Both the position numbers and the translations under genes were made by a program. A model generated the notes under the pieces. It worked only from the letters and a program-made list of their open reading frames with translations, ran no database searches and was not told the DNA's origin. This document shows positions 1 through 41,500 of a DNA stretch of 64,000 nt, in pieces. The DNA is from Hydractinia symbiolongicarpus (taxonomy: Eukaryota; Cnidaria; Hydrozoa; Anthoathecata; Hydractiniidae), in the NCBI RefSeq assembly GCF_029227915.1, contig NC_079879.1:26912501-26976500 (forward strand). The letters run 5' to 3'. Each line of letters opens with the position of its first letter. The stretch's first letter is position 1.

Positions 1-1377
1 AGATTTAATGTTGGGTCATTTTTGATGGAACTGATTTTCAGTCATTTTTCTTTATAAAATTTTTACCCGCTACATTGCATAATCTATCGACCCTGTTATC
101 AGTTTGAGCCCTGTGAAGGGTGGATGAATGGGGTACGCTTTTGAGAGATGTATTATGAATTCATATTTTGAATGAATGGTTCCTGATGCTGTTCGTGGTC
201 TAGAAGAATGTACTTAACACATACGAAAAATTGGTTTAATGATTTGAGTTTAATCTTCATATTTATTTTGCACACATTGGAACAAATTCTTATTTCAATT
301 TTCTTTTATTTATGTCAGTGTTTTTTATGTTCTCGTCTAAGTTATAAGACGTACGTGAATAATAGAACTCTTCGTCATAAGCTATGCGTTTTTACTTTCC
401 TTTTATGAAACATTATAACATATACATGGTCATAGCATTTCTTAATGTTGTCTTCCCACAGAGAAGCGCTAAGAGTCAAAGAGAAAAGTTTGAGGCGGGT
501 GCTTCTCAAAATTTTCATGTTTTAGCGGGTTTAAAGATTTGCAAATCCAATGTGTCAATATTTTTTTTCTTTATTTCTAAAAATTATAAGCTGTCTCTCC
601 AGGATAGCTCAGTATGCGCAAAACTGAATAAGATGATCTAAGGAGGTGCAAATTACCAAAAAAATTAAAAAAAACAATACTTGCCTTCTTTGAAACGAGA
701 TGACAACTAACAGATTTATATGTACTTAACTTTTAGGTTAAGTTCCAATCTCGTTTCCAGGATGGTGGGAGGGAGAGGTGGGCGCTTTTTCGCTTTTAAA
801 GACGGCGAGACGAAGAAGTATCATTTACCCAAAGTCAAAAATTCGAAAAATGGTTTGGTTTGGCCCTTTCTGAAAATTAACTCGTTTTTCCATGCCTCCA
901 AGTACTTGAATATCAGTTATCAGTGAATGTGCGGTCCGCTGCAACAAAATGTATATATTGTATGTATTTATATCGCATAGATAGCAAGCCATGCCAGACG
1001 AACGATTATGTAAAATGCTTGCTTTTTTTAAATACTCTGGTTAATGGCAGTAAAAACTTTGGATTAGGGTGAGAAAGAAGCGACATAAGTTTGTTTTAAC
1101 TGAGCCTACTAATGTTAAAATTTTTTTTTCAAACATTCTAAACATGTTTTTCAAACAAACTATTTACGGGAACAGCAAAATATTTAGTAAGAGTATTTGC
1201 ACTATTTTTATTATTCTCGATCCTTTTATATGGATATTAGCAGTGCCAATTTTTCTCTTTGCACCAACATGCGTTTTTCCTCTTTCATTCTAAAGGAGTA
1301 CCTCGAGTGAGTTGATTGGTTATTTTTCCAGTTACCATGACAAGGAAGATTGTTAACTATACTCTTCTTCGCATTAT
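1..1377. other. Intergenic, no gene seen
   Basis: Only short open frames without recognisable domains. Around 735-765 a stretch reading like AATCTCGTTTCCAGG resembles the arms of the foldback repeats at 10653 and 40385, so a decayed copy may be present. Nothing else supportable. Confidence 0.5.
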
Positions 1378-2097
1378 GGCCGGTTTTCATGCCGCTACAT
1401 TTTGCGCCCAGTCGTATAATGCGCCGCGACTTTTATCACATACACCGAACTATTTCCATTTAGCGATTTTTGCTCACGTGTTTTTTGCAAAACATGGCTG
1501 ATGTAAACAGACGATATTTGTTGCTGCAAAATTTGAGAGTAGTCATACCTATATTTTTATGGCGTAGAAATAAACAACGTTGAAAATACGTAAGAAAAAC
1601 ATGTGGATGAGACGACTTTCCATAGAAAGAAGAATCAAAGGACTATACAACGTTTTGCTTATGGATTTAATGTCGTCATATCACGAGTAGTCTTTTTAAG
1701 TTTGTTTACAATGTTGTTTCTTTGTGCCTCCACAGACTCATTAAGGTTATTTTGTTTTTCATCTACTTCACTTGATTGATATATATTCTGATTCTCTATA
1801 TTCATTTGGCTTTGACAAAAATTTAACACAGAAACGAGATGTTGCTAGCCATATTGAAATGATCTAATTAAAAATTCTTTCGTAATTCGTGTAGATTGCT
1901 ACCTTTTGATTGGCTGTTAAGCTGAAGCGCACAATGTAGCTCGCAAAAAGTAGAGCCTGTTCAACTTTTTTTAAATCGCCCCAGCGCATGCAAAAGCGCG
2001 AGCTCAGCAGCATTACTCTGATAATGCGCATGCGTAGATCAAAAGTCACGGCGCTTTTTACGACTGGGCGCAAAATACAGTTGTATGGCAACCGGCC
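1378..2097. mobile_element. MITE-like element with about 60-bp terminal inverted repeats
   Basis: The left end (from 1378, GGCCGGTTTTCATGCC) and the reverse complement of the right end (ending 2097, GGCCGGTTGCCATAC) align for roughly 60 bp, including the shared block TTTTGCGCCCAGTCGTA and a following GCGCCG-GACTTTT segment. The interior has no credible coding sequence. Arms, length (720 bp) and lack of coding sequence indicate a non-autonomous DNA transposon; I could not identify a convincing target duplication, so the superfamily is open. Confidence 0.7.
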
Positions 2098-4320
2098 TTT
2101 ACAAACGATACAAGTAAGAGCTACGTAGGTTGTTGTTATGGTTTTTAGTAGCTATTGTCGTGTCGGTCGCCGTTGTCGTTGTTGAGAAAAACGTATAGGT
2201 ATTATTTTTAAATTTTAAGCCATAGTCCCCGAGTATACATACTGACCCCGTAGTAGCCATCATGGTCCCGTGTTTCTTATCTGCAAGCGTTTTTTCGTCG
2301 AGGCACTTCTGAAATCTATGAAATTGGAACGATATGTCGGACTGAATTTCCTGTTGACGGTGTTATTCGTCGAGCATAATTAACATCAGTTTTTATAAAA
2401 TAAATATACGCTCGTCTCATTAAACAAACTAAAATTTTTGTTGGCTAGATAATGTTGTAAAGATTATTAATTTTCATCACCCTTGTTCCTAAAATGATAA
2501 GGCAACGAACACTGGGAACGAGGATGCACTTTTATCCGACAAAATTTCATCCGATTAGCATCGTTCATTGGTACAATAAATCACGCGTGGAGAAGTGCGC
2601 ATTCGAAATGATGTAACACCATACGAACCGATAGGAAGCATTATTTCGTATAAACAATAATAAGGCTCGTCAAAATGTTATAATAATTCTTGTATGTAGT
2701 ATTTTAGAAACACAATATTTATAAATAACAGAAAATAGAACAACTGAACCGTCAATCGTCGCTCCGTAATATATTATCCTTCCGGGGGTAATATATACAA
2801 CACATACTTGTACCGGTTGATGTTTATTTCACTCTCTTGACAATTCTCCGGAAGTTTAATAATACTTGGATAGTTACAATGACTATTAAATGAAATAATA
2901 ATCCGGGGGTAAAAAAGGTAAATAAAGTTAATTAGTGTCTTTCAATGAAAGGTAAAAAAGCAGTTGACATGGCAGCGTACAAATTTTCGTCATAATAGAT
3001 CTGTGAGATAAACGTTGAGGTTCATTTTAAAGTTCTCGACGACAGACGCAATGCTAAAACGTGACGTTTATCCAAAGAGCTCTGGGGAGGAGAATACAAC
3101 GACCATCCCCTAAAAACAAGATTGTTATGAATAAAAAAGGATGTTCACACACGTATATTCTTCCTCCTTTTAACACTGAATGGGCGAGACAAGCTTATCA
3201 AGTTTGTGATAAGAAAATCTTATATCTGCAAAAAATATCTCTTCCAGGGGCGTGGTGAAGTTGTGCACGAGTAATCTTTTTTTATTCGATGAAAGAATTA
3301 ATTTTATTAAATTGGGCATTTCTACACGAATGAACAATATTAGCTTTATAGCTAACCTGGTTTATAAACCGTGTCGTACTAAGTTGTAGTTGTTGAACTT
3401 CATTTCTTTTCCATCTTTTTTGAGTCATGGCATAGAAATGTAATAATAGGTCTTAAGGTCAAAATTTTAAAAAAAAGCAAAACATTAAAGAACATATTTC
3501 ATTAGGCAAAAAATTGTCACATTTACTTAAGAAATAAACTAAAATAATGAACATGAGTTGGAAAAGGTCTTGATCTGGCATTCGAATGTTTTTATAAAGA
3601 CATTCGGATTAAATAATCGATCAAATAATAACCAAATAAAGGGCAAATTAACAGATTTCTGGCGAAAATAATAATGCTAACTTTAGTTCTTTTTGAAGAA
3701 GTCAGCAAGGTTAAGTCAATATTTTCTCGACTTTCGTTTTCATTGCTATCTTTTCTAAGTTGACATGCTAAAATTAATTCCGCCTGACGTGGCCCTGGCG
3801 TTCGTTACTAATTAAAAAATTTTTGTTTAACGAATAGTTTAGTGAGTTCCAAATTTTTGATTTGAAAAAGGGTGAAAAAATCTGTGCAAGTAACTGGGGA
3901 TATGATTTAGCAAAAAAATGTTTACGTGTCAATTTTTTGGAGGGAGTCTCTAAAGAAACGACTTTTGATTTAGCCTATTATATTTTTGACGCCTTAAAAT
4001 TACGTCATGTTTAGGCCGAGGTCGCTCTTTTTCCAAGGCAGAAATGAGGACAACCGTTTAGCAAAATTGATTTATAAGTTTTTGTTTAGTTGTATCACTA
4101 TAAAAGTAACAAGTGCAGAAATTATGTAGATATGTGTTTATACAAAGTTTCATAACGGTTATTTTCAATAAACTTTTTAACAAGTGAAGATAATAAAAAC
4201 GACACAGGACTCCATTGCAGTTTAATTTTCTTTACAAAAAATAATTCTTCATCAGACTCGTTGCAAATCAAAAATGAAATTTTTCCGTGAATTGTGTTGT
4301 CCCGGAATCTTTAGACCATA
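2098..4320. other. Intergenic, no gene seen
   Basis: AT-rich sequence with only short open frames that lack domain similarity or codon structure. The string CACTGGGAACGAGG near 2508 is another match to the foldback family seen at 10653 and 40385. No RNA gene or other repeat recognised. Confidence 0.5.
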
Positions 4321-4788
4321 AAGGCCGGACCAAACAGTTCTAACATTTGATCCAACTTTTCATGAAAAAGTTTAAGGGATAACATTATTGATATTTTTGG
4401 AAAAGAACGTGTTTGCAAGACGTTTCTGACAAAGAATACACAAAATTGGATTCCATCACTTCCATCCAAAACATATCTCTGAATCCTAGTCTATCCTTTT
4501 GCATTTCGCTCTTTAATAATATTATCAAAATAGTCTTTTATTTTTCTTTATCAACCCGTCTTTTTGTTTTTCGATTGGTGGATTTCTTCGTCGTCTTAGT
4601 CTATAAGCTCGTTTTAACGCGCGACAAGAGTTGCAAATGCTTCCGCCATTTTGAAATTATGAATGAATGAACATTTGAATGTTTGATGAAATGTTTGATA
4701 AGCGTTGTGCAAACCAAAATTTTTAAATCTTAATCCAACATACAGAAAGAATGTTAGATGAAATGTTGGACTAACTTGCTCCGGCTTT
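4321..4788. mobile_element. Short MITE-like element
   Basis: The left end AAGGCCGGACCAAACAG plus CTAACATTTGATCCAAC and the reverse complement of the right end (AAAGCCGGAGCAAGTTAG, then TCCAACATTTCATCTAAC) form imperfect inverted repeats of about 35-40 bp around a non-coding interior of some 400 bp. No clear target duplication was found. Confidence 0.55.
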
Positions 4789-7434
4789 AAGTGTCCTCCT
4801 CGAACGGCCCCCTCCCCAAGTGTCGAAGAAGCACTCTGTTTAAAGCAGCATAAATAAAATCAATTATCAGAATTAGTTAAATTTAAAAATTAATAATACA
4901 AGAATAATAAAATTAACGGCGTCATGTACGCGTCTGCTGATGTACTGTTTGGTATTTGTAAACACAACGGCGCAGTAACAAGCGATAAGAGAGATTATAG
5001 TTTTAACAACCTCTAAAAAAAATTTTTCTAGCAGAGGAGAGATATTGCATAAAAAACTGACTGTTTAGCCGTTTATATCTTGTTGCCATAGCGACATAAT
5101 GCACTCAAGGCTTATAATTACAACAACAACAACAATGAATATTTTTAAAAAACGAGGCTATAAAAATATTGAGTTTAACGTTTGCAAGTAAATTTTAGGT
5201 AAAATAAACAAGAAATAAAATTAAAAGTAGTATTATACATTGCTTTATATTCTGAAAAAAAATATTTTTCTCTGTTTTAAGTTATAGTAAGTCAACTAAA
5301 TATTTATTGAGCGTTTTTATGTCCACTATTTTTTGTGGATGACCCCCTGGTTTATCATAATAAGATAACGTCGAACAAGAAACCGCTTTCATTATGAAAC
5401 GGATGTGCTTGTCAAAGAAACGTATAATTTACAGAATGGAACGAATGCCAGAACTTCCTCTAAGATAAAACCCTTATCTTCGTTGAAAAAATAGAAGTTT
5501 TGAACAAACTAATAAGTTTGGAGGAGTGAGACTATTCTTTATTACATATTTAGCAAAATTCGATTTATCGTAATTCGAAATTGTAGCCATTTTTTAGAAT
5601 GAATGGACATAACGGAGATTTTTTTTCTATCATAAATCGTTTGCCCACGTGTGATATCTTTGAAAGAAATTCTTAATAGCAAACAAGCCGCAAGTCAATG
5701 GGAGAGAAAGAAAATTAAGAATTTGGAATATTTAAATGCAACTGTGGAAGTAAATACTTGGCGTTTTTTAAATGGCTTTTTTTAATGCCGGCGACGTAAA
5801 AAAAGGTCGTTAAGGGCAACTGTAAGCGCACTTTACTTGACCTAGCTTATTTTGTTGTCGTGGAGAAAGCATTTTAAAATCGAATGATCCTTATATTGAA
5901 TATATCCGCGTAAAGCTCTGTGCATAACGAAGAGTCAGGAAAGTCAGTGAGATAGGTATTGCATTGCTTGTGTTGACGTTATGTTGTTTTGTTTTCCAAT
6001 CGCAATGTTGTGAATTATAAATAGAGCACTTGTGCTGGAGCACTTCAGCCAGAAGATGGCTGCAAGTAATAAAACTTCTACTAATGAAGGCGAGTGTTTG
6101 TTTTTGAAAACATTTTAAATTTATTCTAAATTTTTTTGATCGTGTGCTTTGAATGTGGGCTACAATTAAATAAAGATAAATCTTGTTTGAATTTCGAAAT
6201 TTTAAAGTTATGACTAAATGGGAATCAGACACTTTTTTCCGCCATAAAATCAACTTTTGTCAATTCATTAAAAGAGTGGATACGTCGTCTAATATTACTG
6301 TACTTTAAAACGGATGTAAAAATAAAATTTTAGTTATATTAACCACACAAAAGTTGCTTTGAATGTATGCAATTGACTTTCCGTTCTATTTTGTTGTCAA
6401 TGAATGAACGTGGAAATGAGTAATAACTTTTAGACATGCGACGTTTTGTTCAAAAAGGCTACGGAAATTACTTCCAAACGTTTTTAGGAAACCTTTGGAA
6501 TAAATCATCAGTTATGTGGGAAAATTTCGAGCAGTGTAAGCCGAGCCTTCTGTTTGTGGTTTAAAACGACTTGAGACAGAAGATCAATGAAAACAACAAA
6601 GGTGGTGTTCTCCGTTGATTTAAGAATTTGCGATCTCAAAGGGAGTTTATTTTTGTCCTAAAAAGTATAATTTGTTGTAGGTGTTTTTGCATATGGTGTC
6701 AAATAGATAAATTTTTAAATGAGGGGCAATTAAATGGTGTAATTAGCTTAGTGGTAATTACCTCGCAGACAGAAGTTTGGATTTTATCGCACTTGCTAAT
6801 TATATGTTCTGTCAAAGTGAAAACTGCAGAGATAAAATGAGCTTGAAAGCAGTGAACACGTTACGAGGAGCCATATTTTTGTATATGCTTGCGATATTTG
6901 AAGCAAAGTTTTGAAAGGCTTGCAAAATTACACTCGGAAGTAATTATTGAGGTAATTTCTATTTAATGATGAGTTTCTTGACGAAATAATGCTATCAATA
7001 GTAGTTCCACTCGTATTTCGACTTAAAAGATTTTTGTACAGGTCCTTCTGCAAATTTTAGATGTTTCAAATACAATGTGTGTTAATAGACCAGGCGACTG
7101 CCATAATAAACGTCTACCATTGATAATAATGACTTTTTATTTATTTATTTAGCAAGTATATATGAGACAAAAGAAAGAAAAAAAATTTTACACTGGAAAG
7201 CAGATATCGTTTCACACGTTTATGAGGAAGATTTCACGCGAATAATCGATGTTTTGAAAGACGTAATACAAAAAAAGTTGTACTAGCCTTCGACAGTGTT
7301 CGCCAATATAAGAAGTTATTATCAAGAGAGAAATTGTTCTTGTAGTAATTAAAGAAAGTAAAAAGTTTTAATTGCAAACACTAAGAATGAATAACATGCA
7401 GAGATAAAATATTAAGAGAGAGAAAAAAGTTGAG
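4789..7434. other. Intergenic / 5' flank of the Sprouty-like gene
   Basis: No gene recognised. The minus-strand open frame at 5891-6253 has no domain or low-complexity structure pointing to a real protein. A stretch at about 6735-6795 looks faintly tRNA-like (TTAGCTTAGTGGTAAT) but lacks a good B box. The last few hundred bases must contain the promoter and 5' UTR of the gene starting at 7435. Confidence 0.4.
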
Positions 7435-8574
7435 ATGGAAGCAAAATGTTCAACGAGTGATGATGAAGACGACACAGAGTTGTTATGGGTGAAAGCAGGT
7501 GAACCGGGTGAAAAACCAACTATTATTCGGCAAATTCGTTCGGAGAGCTCGTCCAGCGGATCAAGAGATAATTCCGGCGGCTCAGGATGCAATCGTAAAG
7601 CATTACTTACTGTGGAAAACGGTACTGTGTATAGAACTGGGACAAGTAATGAATCGTTGAATAAATTACAAACTCTTGCCAGAACTTCTAGCAATGACTC
7701 TCGTGTTATTGTGGTGAACGTTAGTGAACAAATATATCCGATTAATATTGACAAGCAACGCCTCCAACGGTGGAGAGACTTGCATAGCCCACGAGGAACA
7801 AGAAAGGAGCTTAGTAGTAGCGTCAAAAAGTGCCAGAATAATAACATTGAGACTAATGACAAAAGCACGTCGATTAGATTAATGAAACGACCCTTGAGTC
7901 AACCATTAAGACCTCTGTCTAATGTTTCGCCAAAAATTGAAAGATGTGCAAGCGCTGAGCATTCTTCTAGTCCTTTCAACAGAGTTAAAGCCCTGAGAAC
8001 AAGAGACGAAGGGTACACTTCTCTCAGCGAAGACTGTAAAGATTCAGATACTGAGTCTGTACGTTCTAGATCTCTTCCTAGTTCCTGGAGGCCTTCGTAC
8101 CTTAACAAAAGAGAAGAGCCTGACATTCAAAAATACGCTCAACGATTGACGAGTAATCAAAATGTCGACGTAAACTTTACTTCTTGTGAGCAAGAATGCT
8201 CGAAACACCGTTTGCTGAATAAAAAAACAAAGAAAAATAAAAGGAATCATAAAATAAGACATCATGTCGAAAATGCTATAGAATTATGCACTTGTTTTGT
8301 TTGTTTGCGTTCTGCAGTTTACCACGCTGAAGACGAAGATGACACAGACAGCTTAGTGGATCATCCCTGTTCTTGTGAGACACCAAACGGGAAATGTTGC
8401 GCACGGTGGGCTGTGATTAGTTTATTGGTCTGTTTTTTACCCTTTTTGTTGTGCTATCCACCATTGAAGTCATGCCTATGCATTCACGATGCACGAATAA
8501 GAAGGAAAAAAAAGAAAAAAGAAAAGAGAATGGAAAAGAAAAGAATTAAGATGCAACATCAACAAAAGTTATAG
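7435..8574 (+). CDS. Divergent Sprouty-domain protein, single coding exon
   Basis: A 379-residue protein. The C-terminal cysteine-rich block (residues about 285-352) carries the Sprouty-domain signature: CxCFVCLRSAVYHAEDEDD, then HPCSC, CCARW, a hydrophobic FLPFLLCYPP stretch and CLxxC-like CLCIHD. In Sprouty/Spred proteins this region is palmitoylated, targets membranes and restrains receptor tyrosine kinase-Ras-MAPK signalling; that function is inferred here from family knowledge. Unusual points: the N-terminal half of the usual cysteine-rich domain is nearly absent (only a CEQEC and lysine/histidine-rich linker precede it), and the protein ends in a strongly basic tail (about 353-376). The N-terminal region is serine-rich and acidic; a tyrosine at about 194 lies in DEGYTSLSEDC, but I cannot equate it with the conserved Sprouty Tyr55 motif. 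No EVH1 or KBD is visible, so it is not a Spred. No intron is needed. Confidence 0.8.
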   Translation: MEAKCSTSDDEDDTELLWVKAGEPGEKPTIIRQIRSESSSSGSRDNSGGSGCNRKALLTVENGTVYRTGTSNESLNKLQTLARTSSNDSRVIVVNVSEQIYPINIDKQRLQRWRDLHSPRGTRKELSSSVKKCQNNNIETNDKSTSIRLMKRPLSQPLRPLSNVSPKIERCASAEHSSSPFNRVKALRTRDEGYTSLSEDCKDSDTESVRSRSLPSSWRPSYLNKREEPDIQKYAQRLTSNQNVDVNFTSCEQECSKHRLLNKKTKKNKRNHKIRHHVENAIELCTCFVCLRSAVYHAEDEDDTDSLVDHPCSCETPNGKCCARWAVISLLVCFLPFLLCYPPLKSCLCIHDARIRRKKKKKEKRMEKKRIKMQHQQKL

Positions 8575-8739
8575 CAGGAATTATTTATTTTTTGTATTTT
8601 TTTTTGTTTTCTTTTTATATTTTGTTATTATTATTATTTTTCTACTTGAGTTGAAGTTTTTACAAAACGTTTGCGAAACTTTCTGTTCGAAAAGTGCCCC
8701 TTTTTTGAGAAAATCTATTTGCTGGCTTAACATTTTTCA

Positions 8740-8749
8740 AATAAATAAA
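8740..8749 (+). terminator. Candidate poly(A) signals of the Sprouty-like gene
   Basis: Two overlapping AATAAA hexamers (8740-8745 and 8744-8749) lie about 165 bp after the stop codon on the sense strand, in a T-rich 3' region. Likely 3' end signal; the cleavage site is not known. Confidence 0.45.
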
Positions 8750-10652
8750 AATTTTAAATTGTGATATTGGAAATACAGTTAGCCAAGACAAAAAACTGAC
8801 TAGGTTGATAAATCGATTTTTAAATGCAGTTGGATTTATTACAATTCCTGTTTGGTACACACACACAAGCACAAAAATAATCTTTTCGGATGTAATATAT
8901 TTTGATCATGTTTCCAATAAGGAAATGGCACGTAATTTGTCAGCCACTTTTTGAACAAACATGTACAGAATAAAAAATGCACAAACTTTATATATGTCAT
9001 ATATATATACTAATTTTATTTTTCTAGAGATTAAAAAAAAAACCTTGTACATACGATATCTGCATATTTATATTCGTGAAGAAAACTTATCACCTAAGCA
9101 TTTTTATTGCATCTTTTTACAAAAACGGGTCTAACCGTGTTTTGAATGAAATAGCATTTGATGGATTTGGTAAATTTGAAAACATAACGTCTCAGCAGTT
9201 TTAAATAGGACTATTCTTACATAAGTTATATTCTTATAGAGATGTATGTACAATTTATTTAAGCTTGAATTCAACGTAGGGAAGAAAAAGATAAGCTTAC
9301 AATAAAAAAAGAACATACATGTTGTACAACAAAAATGATACCAGATGCAATATTGAAAAACTATTTTTGACACTGGTGAATAATTACGTCCCTTTTGTTT
9401 TAAGAAAGTTTTCCCCGGTACTATTAAGAATGCATACAGTTCAACCTCTATAGCAGGCATCATTAGAACTTTGAAAGGAGTGTTGAGTAAGTTGCAACTT
9501 TAAAAAGGCGTCCACCATGACAGGTGTTCATTATAAACTGTCTGCTGCACATGATGTGCGCCATAAGGGGGTTTCACTGTATTTTCTACCTTTTAGGACA
9601 GAATCTTTATATTAAACAGCCTGACCCAGAACACGTGTAGTATCTAGGCTGATAAGAGTATTTAGCCCAGTTAAAAGAGAAATACGAATAATACAAGATC
9701 TAATTGTTGACCCCACTTTTTTCCATGTTTACTATTAGCATTACACTTTATCTCAGCTGTCATTGCTAAATGTCGTTTTTCATTGACAAAAAAGTGTTGA
9801 GCAAAATTACAGATTTTTGTGCAAGTGCGCACGCACTAACAAAAAACTTTTTTGCGCTTTAGCGGAAAATGCAGTCATATAAAATGAGCCATGAGATATT
9901 CCTTTTGGTTTGTACCTACTGCCATCATGGTGCTACGGAAACATCTGAATTTTAATTCAATATGTCGGTAAAGCTGCTGTCACCCTCTTTTCTATGAATT
10001 TCTGTTCTTAAAGCGTTTGTGGCACGAGGACGCTACTTCCCCACTATTTCGCTCAGACTCATTTGTTCTGTTTACACTTTACACCTATTGCTCGATCTTT
10101 TCGAGTTATGGAGAGTAGTTTGAAGAAAGTGTTGTGTTCTGCACATCCACATTGAGATGTAGGAGGACATATAAACATTCACGAGAGCAAATAATTCACA
10201 AGAGCCATTCCGTATTCAAGCTAGCTCCGGAGTAATTTTTTAATTATCAGATCTCTGAGGGGCGCTTATTCAGGCAATAAGTTTATGGAGTCACTTATGG
10301 AAAAAAGTAAATTTTATAACACAAGCGCCGCAAACTGGTTACGTTTAATAGCTACATCATCACCCTCATCTCCAAGAATTTTTTGCCTTTTTGATACGAG
10401 TCTTATGTCAAAAAGGCACAAAAACCTGAGAACGAGGGTGTTACATAATTTCTTTTACACTAAATGCTAAACAAAATATACTGCTGTAGTTTCATATTTC
10501 GCAGTGATACTTCCCTATACTCTTTTCTCTAAGTATCATATCTAAACCCTTTAGAGGCAGTTGTCGCCTTTTCAGAAAAAAAACACACTATGCAGTGACA
10601 AAATACCTTTTTTAGGTCCAGATAAGCGCCCTGTTAATTAGAAATTAGGGCG
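8750..10652. other. Intergenic, no gene seen
   Basis: Short open frames only, none with a recognisable domain. No match to the missing last exon of DHX15 was found here on the minus strand. A phrase reading GTTTCACTGTA near 9571-9582 resembles the terminal motif of many small inverted-repeat elements, but I found no partner arm. Confidence 0.4.
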
Positions 10653-10760
10653 TAACCTCAATCCCAGGACCTGTTGTCTCTTTTTGCTTATCGGACGGCA
10701 TCAGACCTATCAATAAGCGCAGCGCCAATGAGAGAAAAAAGGTCTGGAAACGAGGTTTGT
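10653..10760. repeat. Foldback (palindromic) repeat, family also at 40.4 kb
   Basis: The left arm AACCTCAATCCCAGGACC and the reverse complement of the right arm (AACCTCGTTTCCAGACC) pair imperfectly around a short centre. The phrase CCTGTTGTCTCTTTTT inside the left arm recurs at about 40407, within a second foldback with the same ends. Small dispersed foldback elements with CTCGTTCCCAG-type ends are common in cnidarian genomes (general knowledge). Confidence 0.55.
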
Positions 10761-10806
10761 CTGACGGATCACTTATGCAAAGCTACTACTTCTTTTCGCT
10801 TCATAC

Positions 10807-11038
10807 TTTGTACTAGCCATATACGATCATAAAAAAAAATTACGGCATTTTTTAACTGGTTGGTATACATGGGAAAATCAAATTCTTTCTTAAGTAAAGT
10901 CCATGTTTAAGCGAGCGTACGGTTTGTACTAGCCATATACGATCATAAAAAAAAAATACGGCATTTTTTAACTGGTTGGTATACATGGGAAAATCAAATT
11001 CTTTCTTAAGTAAAGTCCATGTTTAAGCGAGAGTACGG
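10807..11038. repeat. Recent 116-bp tandem duplication
   Basis: Two head-to-tail units start with TTTGTACTAGCCATATACG at 10807 and 10923 and end with AAGCGAG-GTACGG. They differ at only a couple of bases (one base in the A-run, GAGCG versus GAGAG), so the duplication is young. No coding content. Confidence 0.9.
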
Positions 11039-13109
<2,071 letters not shown>

Positions 13110-13112
13110 TTA

Positions 13113-40126
<27,014 letters not shown>

Positions 40127-40384
40127 TTCTGCAGTAAAACCTCAACACAGCACAACACAGCGCACAATCACTAACCCTCAAATAATCTGGACGGCCATGC
40201 ATCCGCCATGCAGTTGGTAGACCACTGGATGTGAATTTCCGAAACCTCATAATAGCGGAACAAATCCGGTTCGTGCAATCCCATTTTCAACCCCGGGTTA
40301 TATCTCAATTTGAGACTCGAAAAGAGCGGGGGAAGAAAATTGCATACACCTTCTTTAGTTCTTTTTCCAGACAATAGCTGATTT

Positions 40385-40457
40385 TCCCAACCTCTTCCCA
40401 GCGCCTGTTGTCTCTTTTTTATGGCTGGATGGCCCGCTGCTGGGAACGAGTTTGGGG
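40385..40457. repeat. Foldback repeat, second copy of the 10.65-kb family
   Basis: Left CCCAACCTCTTCCCAGCGCC and the reverse complement of right (CCCAAACTCGTTCCCAGCAG) pair; CCTGTTGTCTCTTTTTT is shared with the copy at 10653. It lies about 260 bp upstream of the DHX15 start codon. Confidence 0.6.
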
Positions 40458-40483
40458 TTTTGTCCAATATAAATGAAGCAAAA

Positions 40484-41500
40484 TTTGTCACAAAATTATT
40501 CAAACGCAACCTCTCTTTAAAACAAATCTGTCGTATTTGTTGGATGAAAAGGTTGCAAACAGTTGTCACTCAGCAGCTAGGACGGAGACACATATATAAA
40601 CATATGCGAGCGTTACAATTAAAATTTTTTTTTTCAAAAATAAGTACAGGATTTCCTTTGTCAGAAATAATTTGTGATTATTAGGGCTTATTCGAACGGG
40701 AGGATTATTGGCAGAAAAGTTAGCAGTGAGGATTATGTTTTGCTGCACGTTTTATCTTCGTACTTTAATTTCGTAGTACAGTGGAGGATAATTTTGGCGC
40801 TACATACTTTTTTTAATACAGATGCAAAAGAATCCAATTAGTTTATGTGAGTTATTTTTATAAAATCACTTTAAACGAAACTTTACAATTTCTAGTATTC
40901 TCTGTAGAAAAAGCTGTAATAAGTCCACACGCACGTGTTAGTTTCAAAGCATCATTGATTCTAATGTAAAAGTAGGAATTCCGAAATTTGTTTTGAGAGT
41001 CGTGCAAAAGTTCTAGTTACGAAGTTGTAATTTGGCTCAAGGAAGGGATTTCCAATTAGCGAATGTTCCACTTATCCGGGGTTCCACTTATCCGAAAAAA
41101 ATTAGGAGATTTGGTAAGACAAATCCAAGGGAACGGGGAAAATGGTTCCACTTAGTGAAAGTTCCACTTATTCGGGGTTTCCACATATTGAGCGGTAACT
41201 GTATATCTTTTCAACAAATTTTATACAGCTCGTTGTGAAAACATATATTCATTTTAAGCTGCGGTAATAAAACTTGATTTACATAAAAGAATACTGAGGC
41301 TGCTTCAATCTGTGTCAGTATTGGATTAAAGAACTTCTTCGGGTTTTGAAATGTTCGTAGCATCTTATAGTTTATTTTAGCCTCCGTTGGTGGAGCAAGG
41401 AAAAGACGAGTAAACTGATCAAACAACCTTTTCATCCAACAAATACGACAGATTTGTTTTAAAGAGAGGTTGCGTTTGAATAAGTTTGTGACAAATCTCC
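40484..41500. repeat. Near-perfect inverted repeat, about 74-bp arms
   Basis: 40484-40556 and 41427-41500 are reverse complements with almost no mismatches (core AACGCAACCTCTCTTTAAAA, CAAATCTGTCGTATTTGTTG). The spacer is about 870 bp and includes fragments reading GTTCCACTTATCCGGGG. The right arm abuts the 5' end of a truncated LINE. Confidence 0.85.

Noticed and set aside
5891-6253. 120-residue minus-strand open frame
   Set aside because: No domain, no clean start or splice context, composition like the surrounding AT-rich DNA.
6735-6795. tRNA-like stretch TTAGCTTAGTGGTAAT
   Set aside because: A-box-like only; no convincing B box or cloverleaf. Possibly a decayed SINE head.
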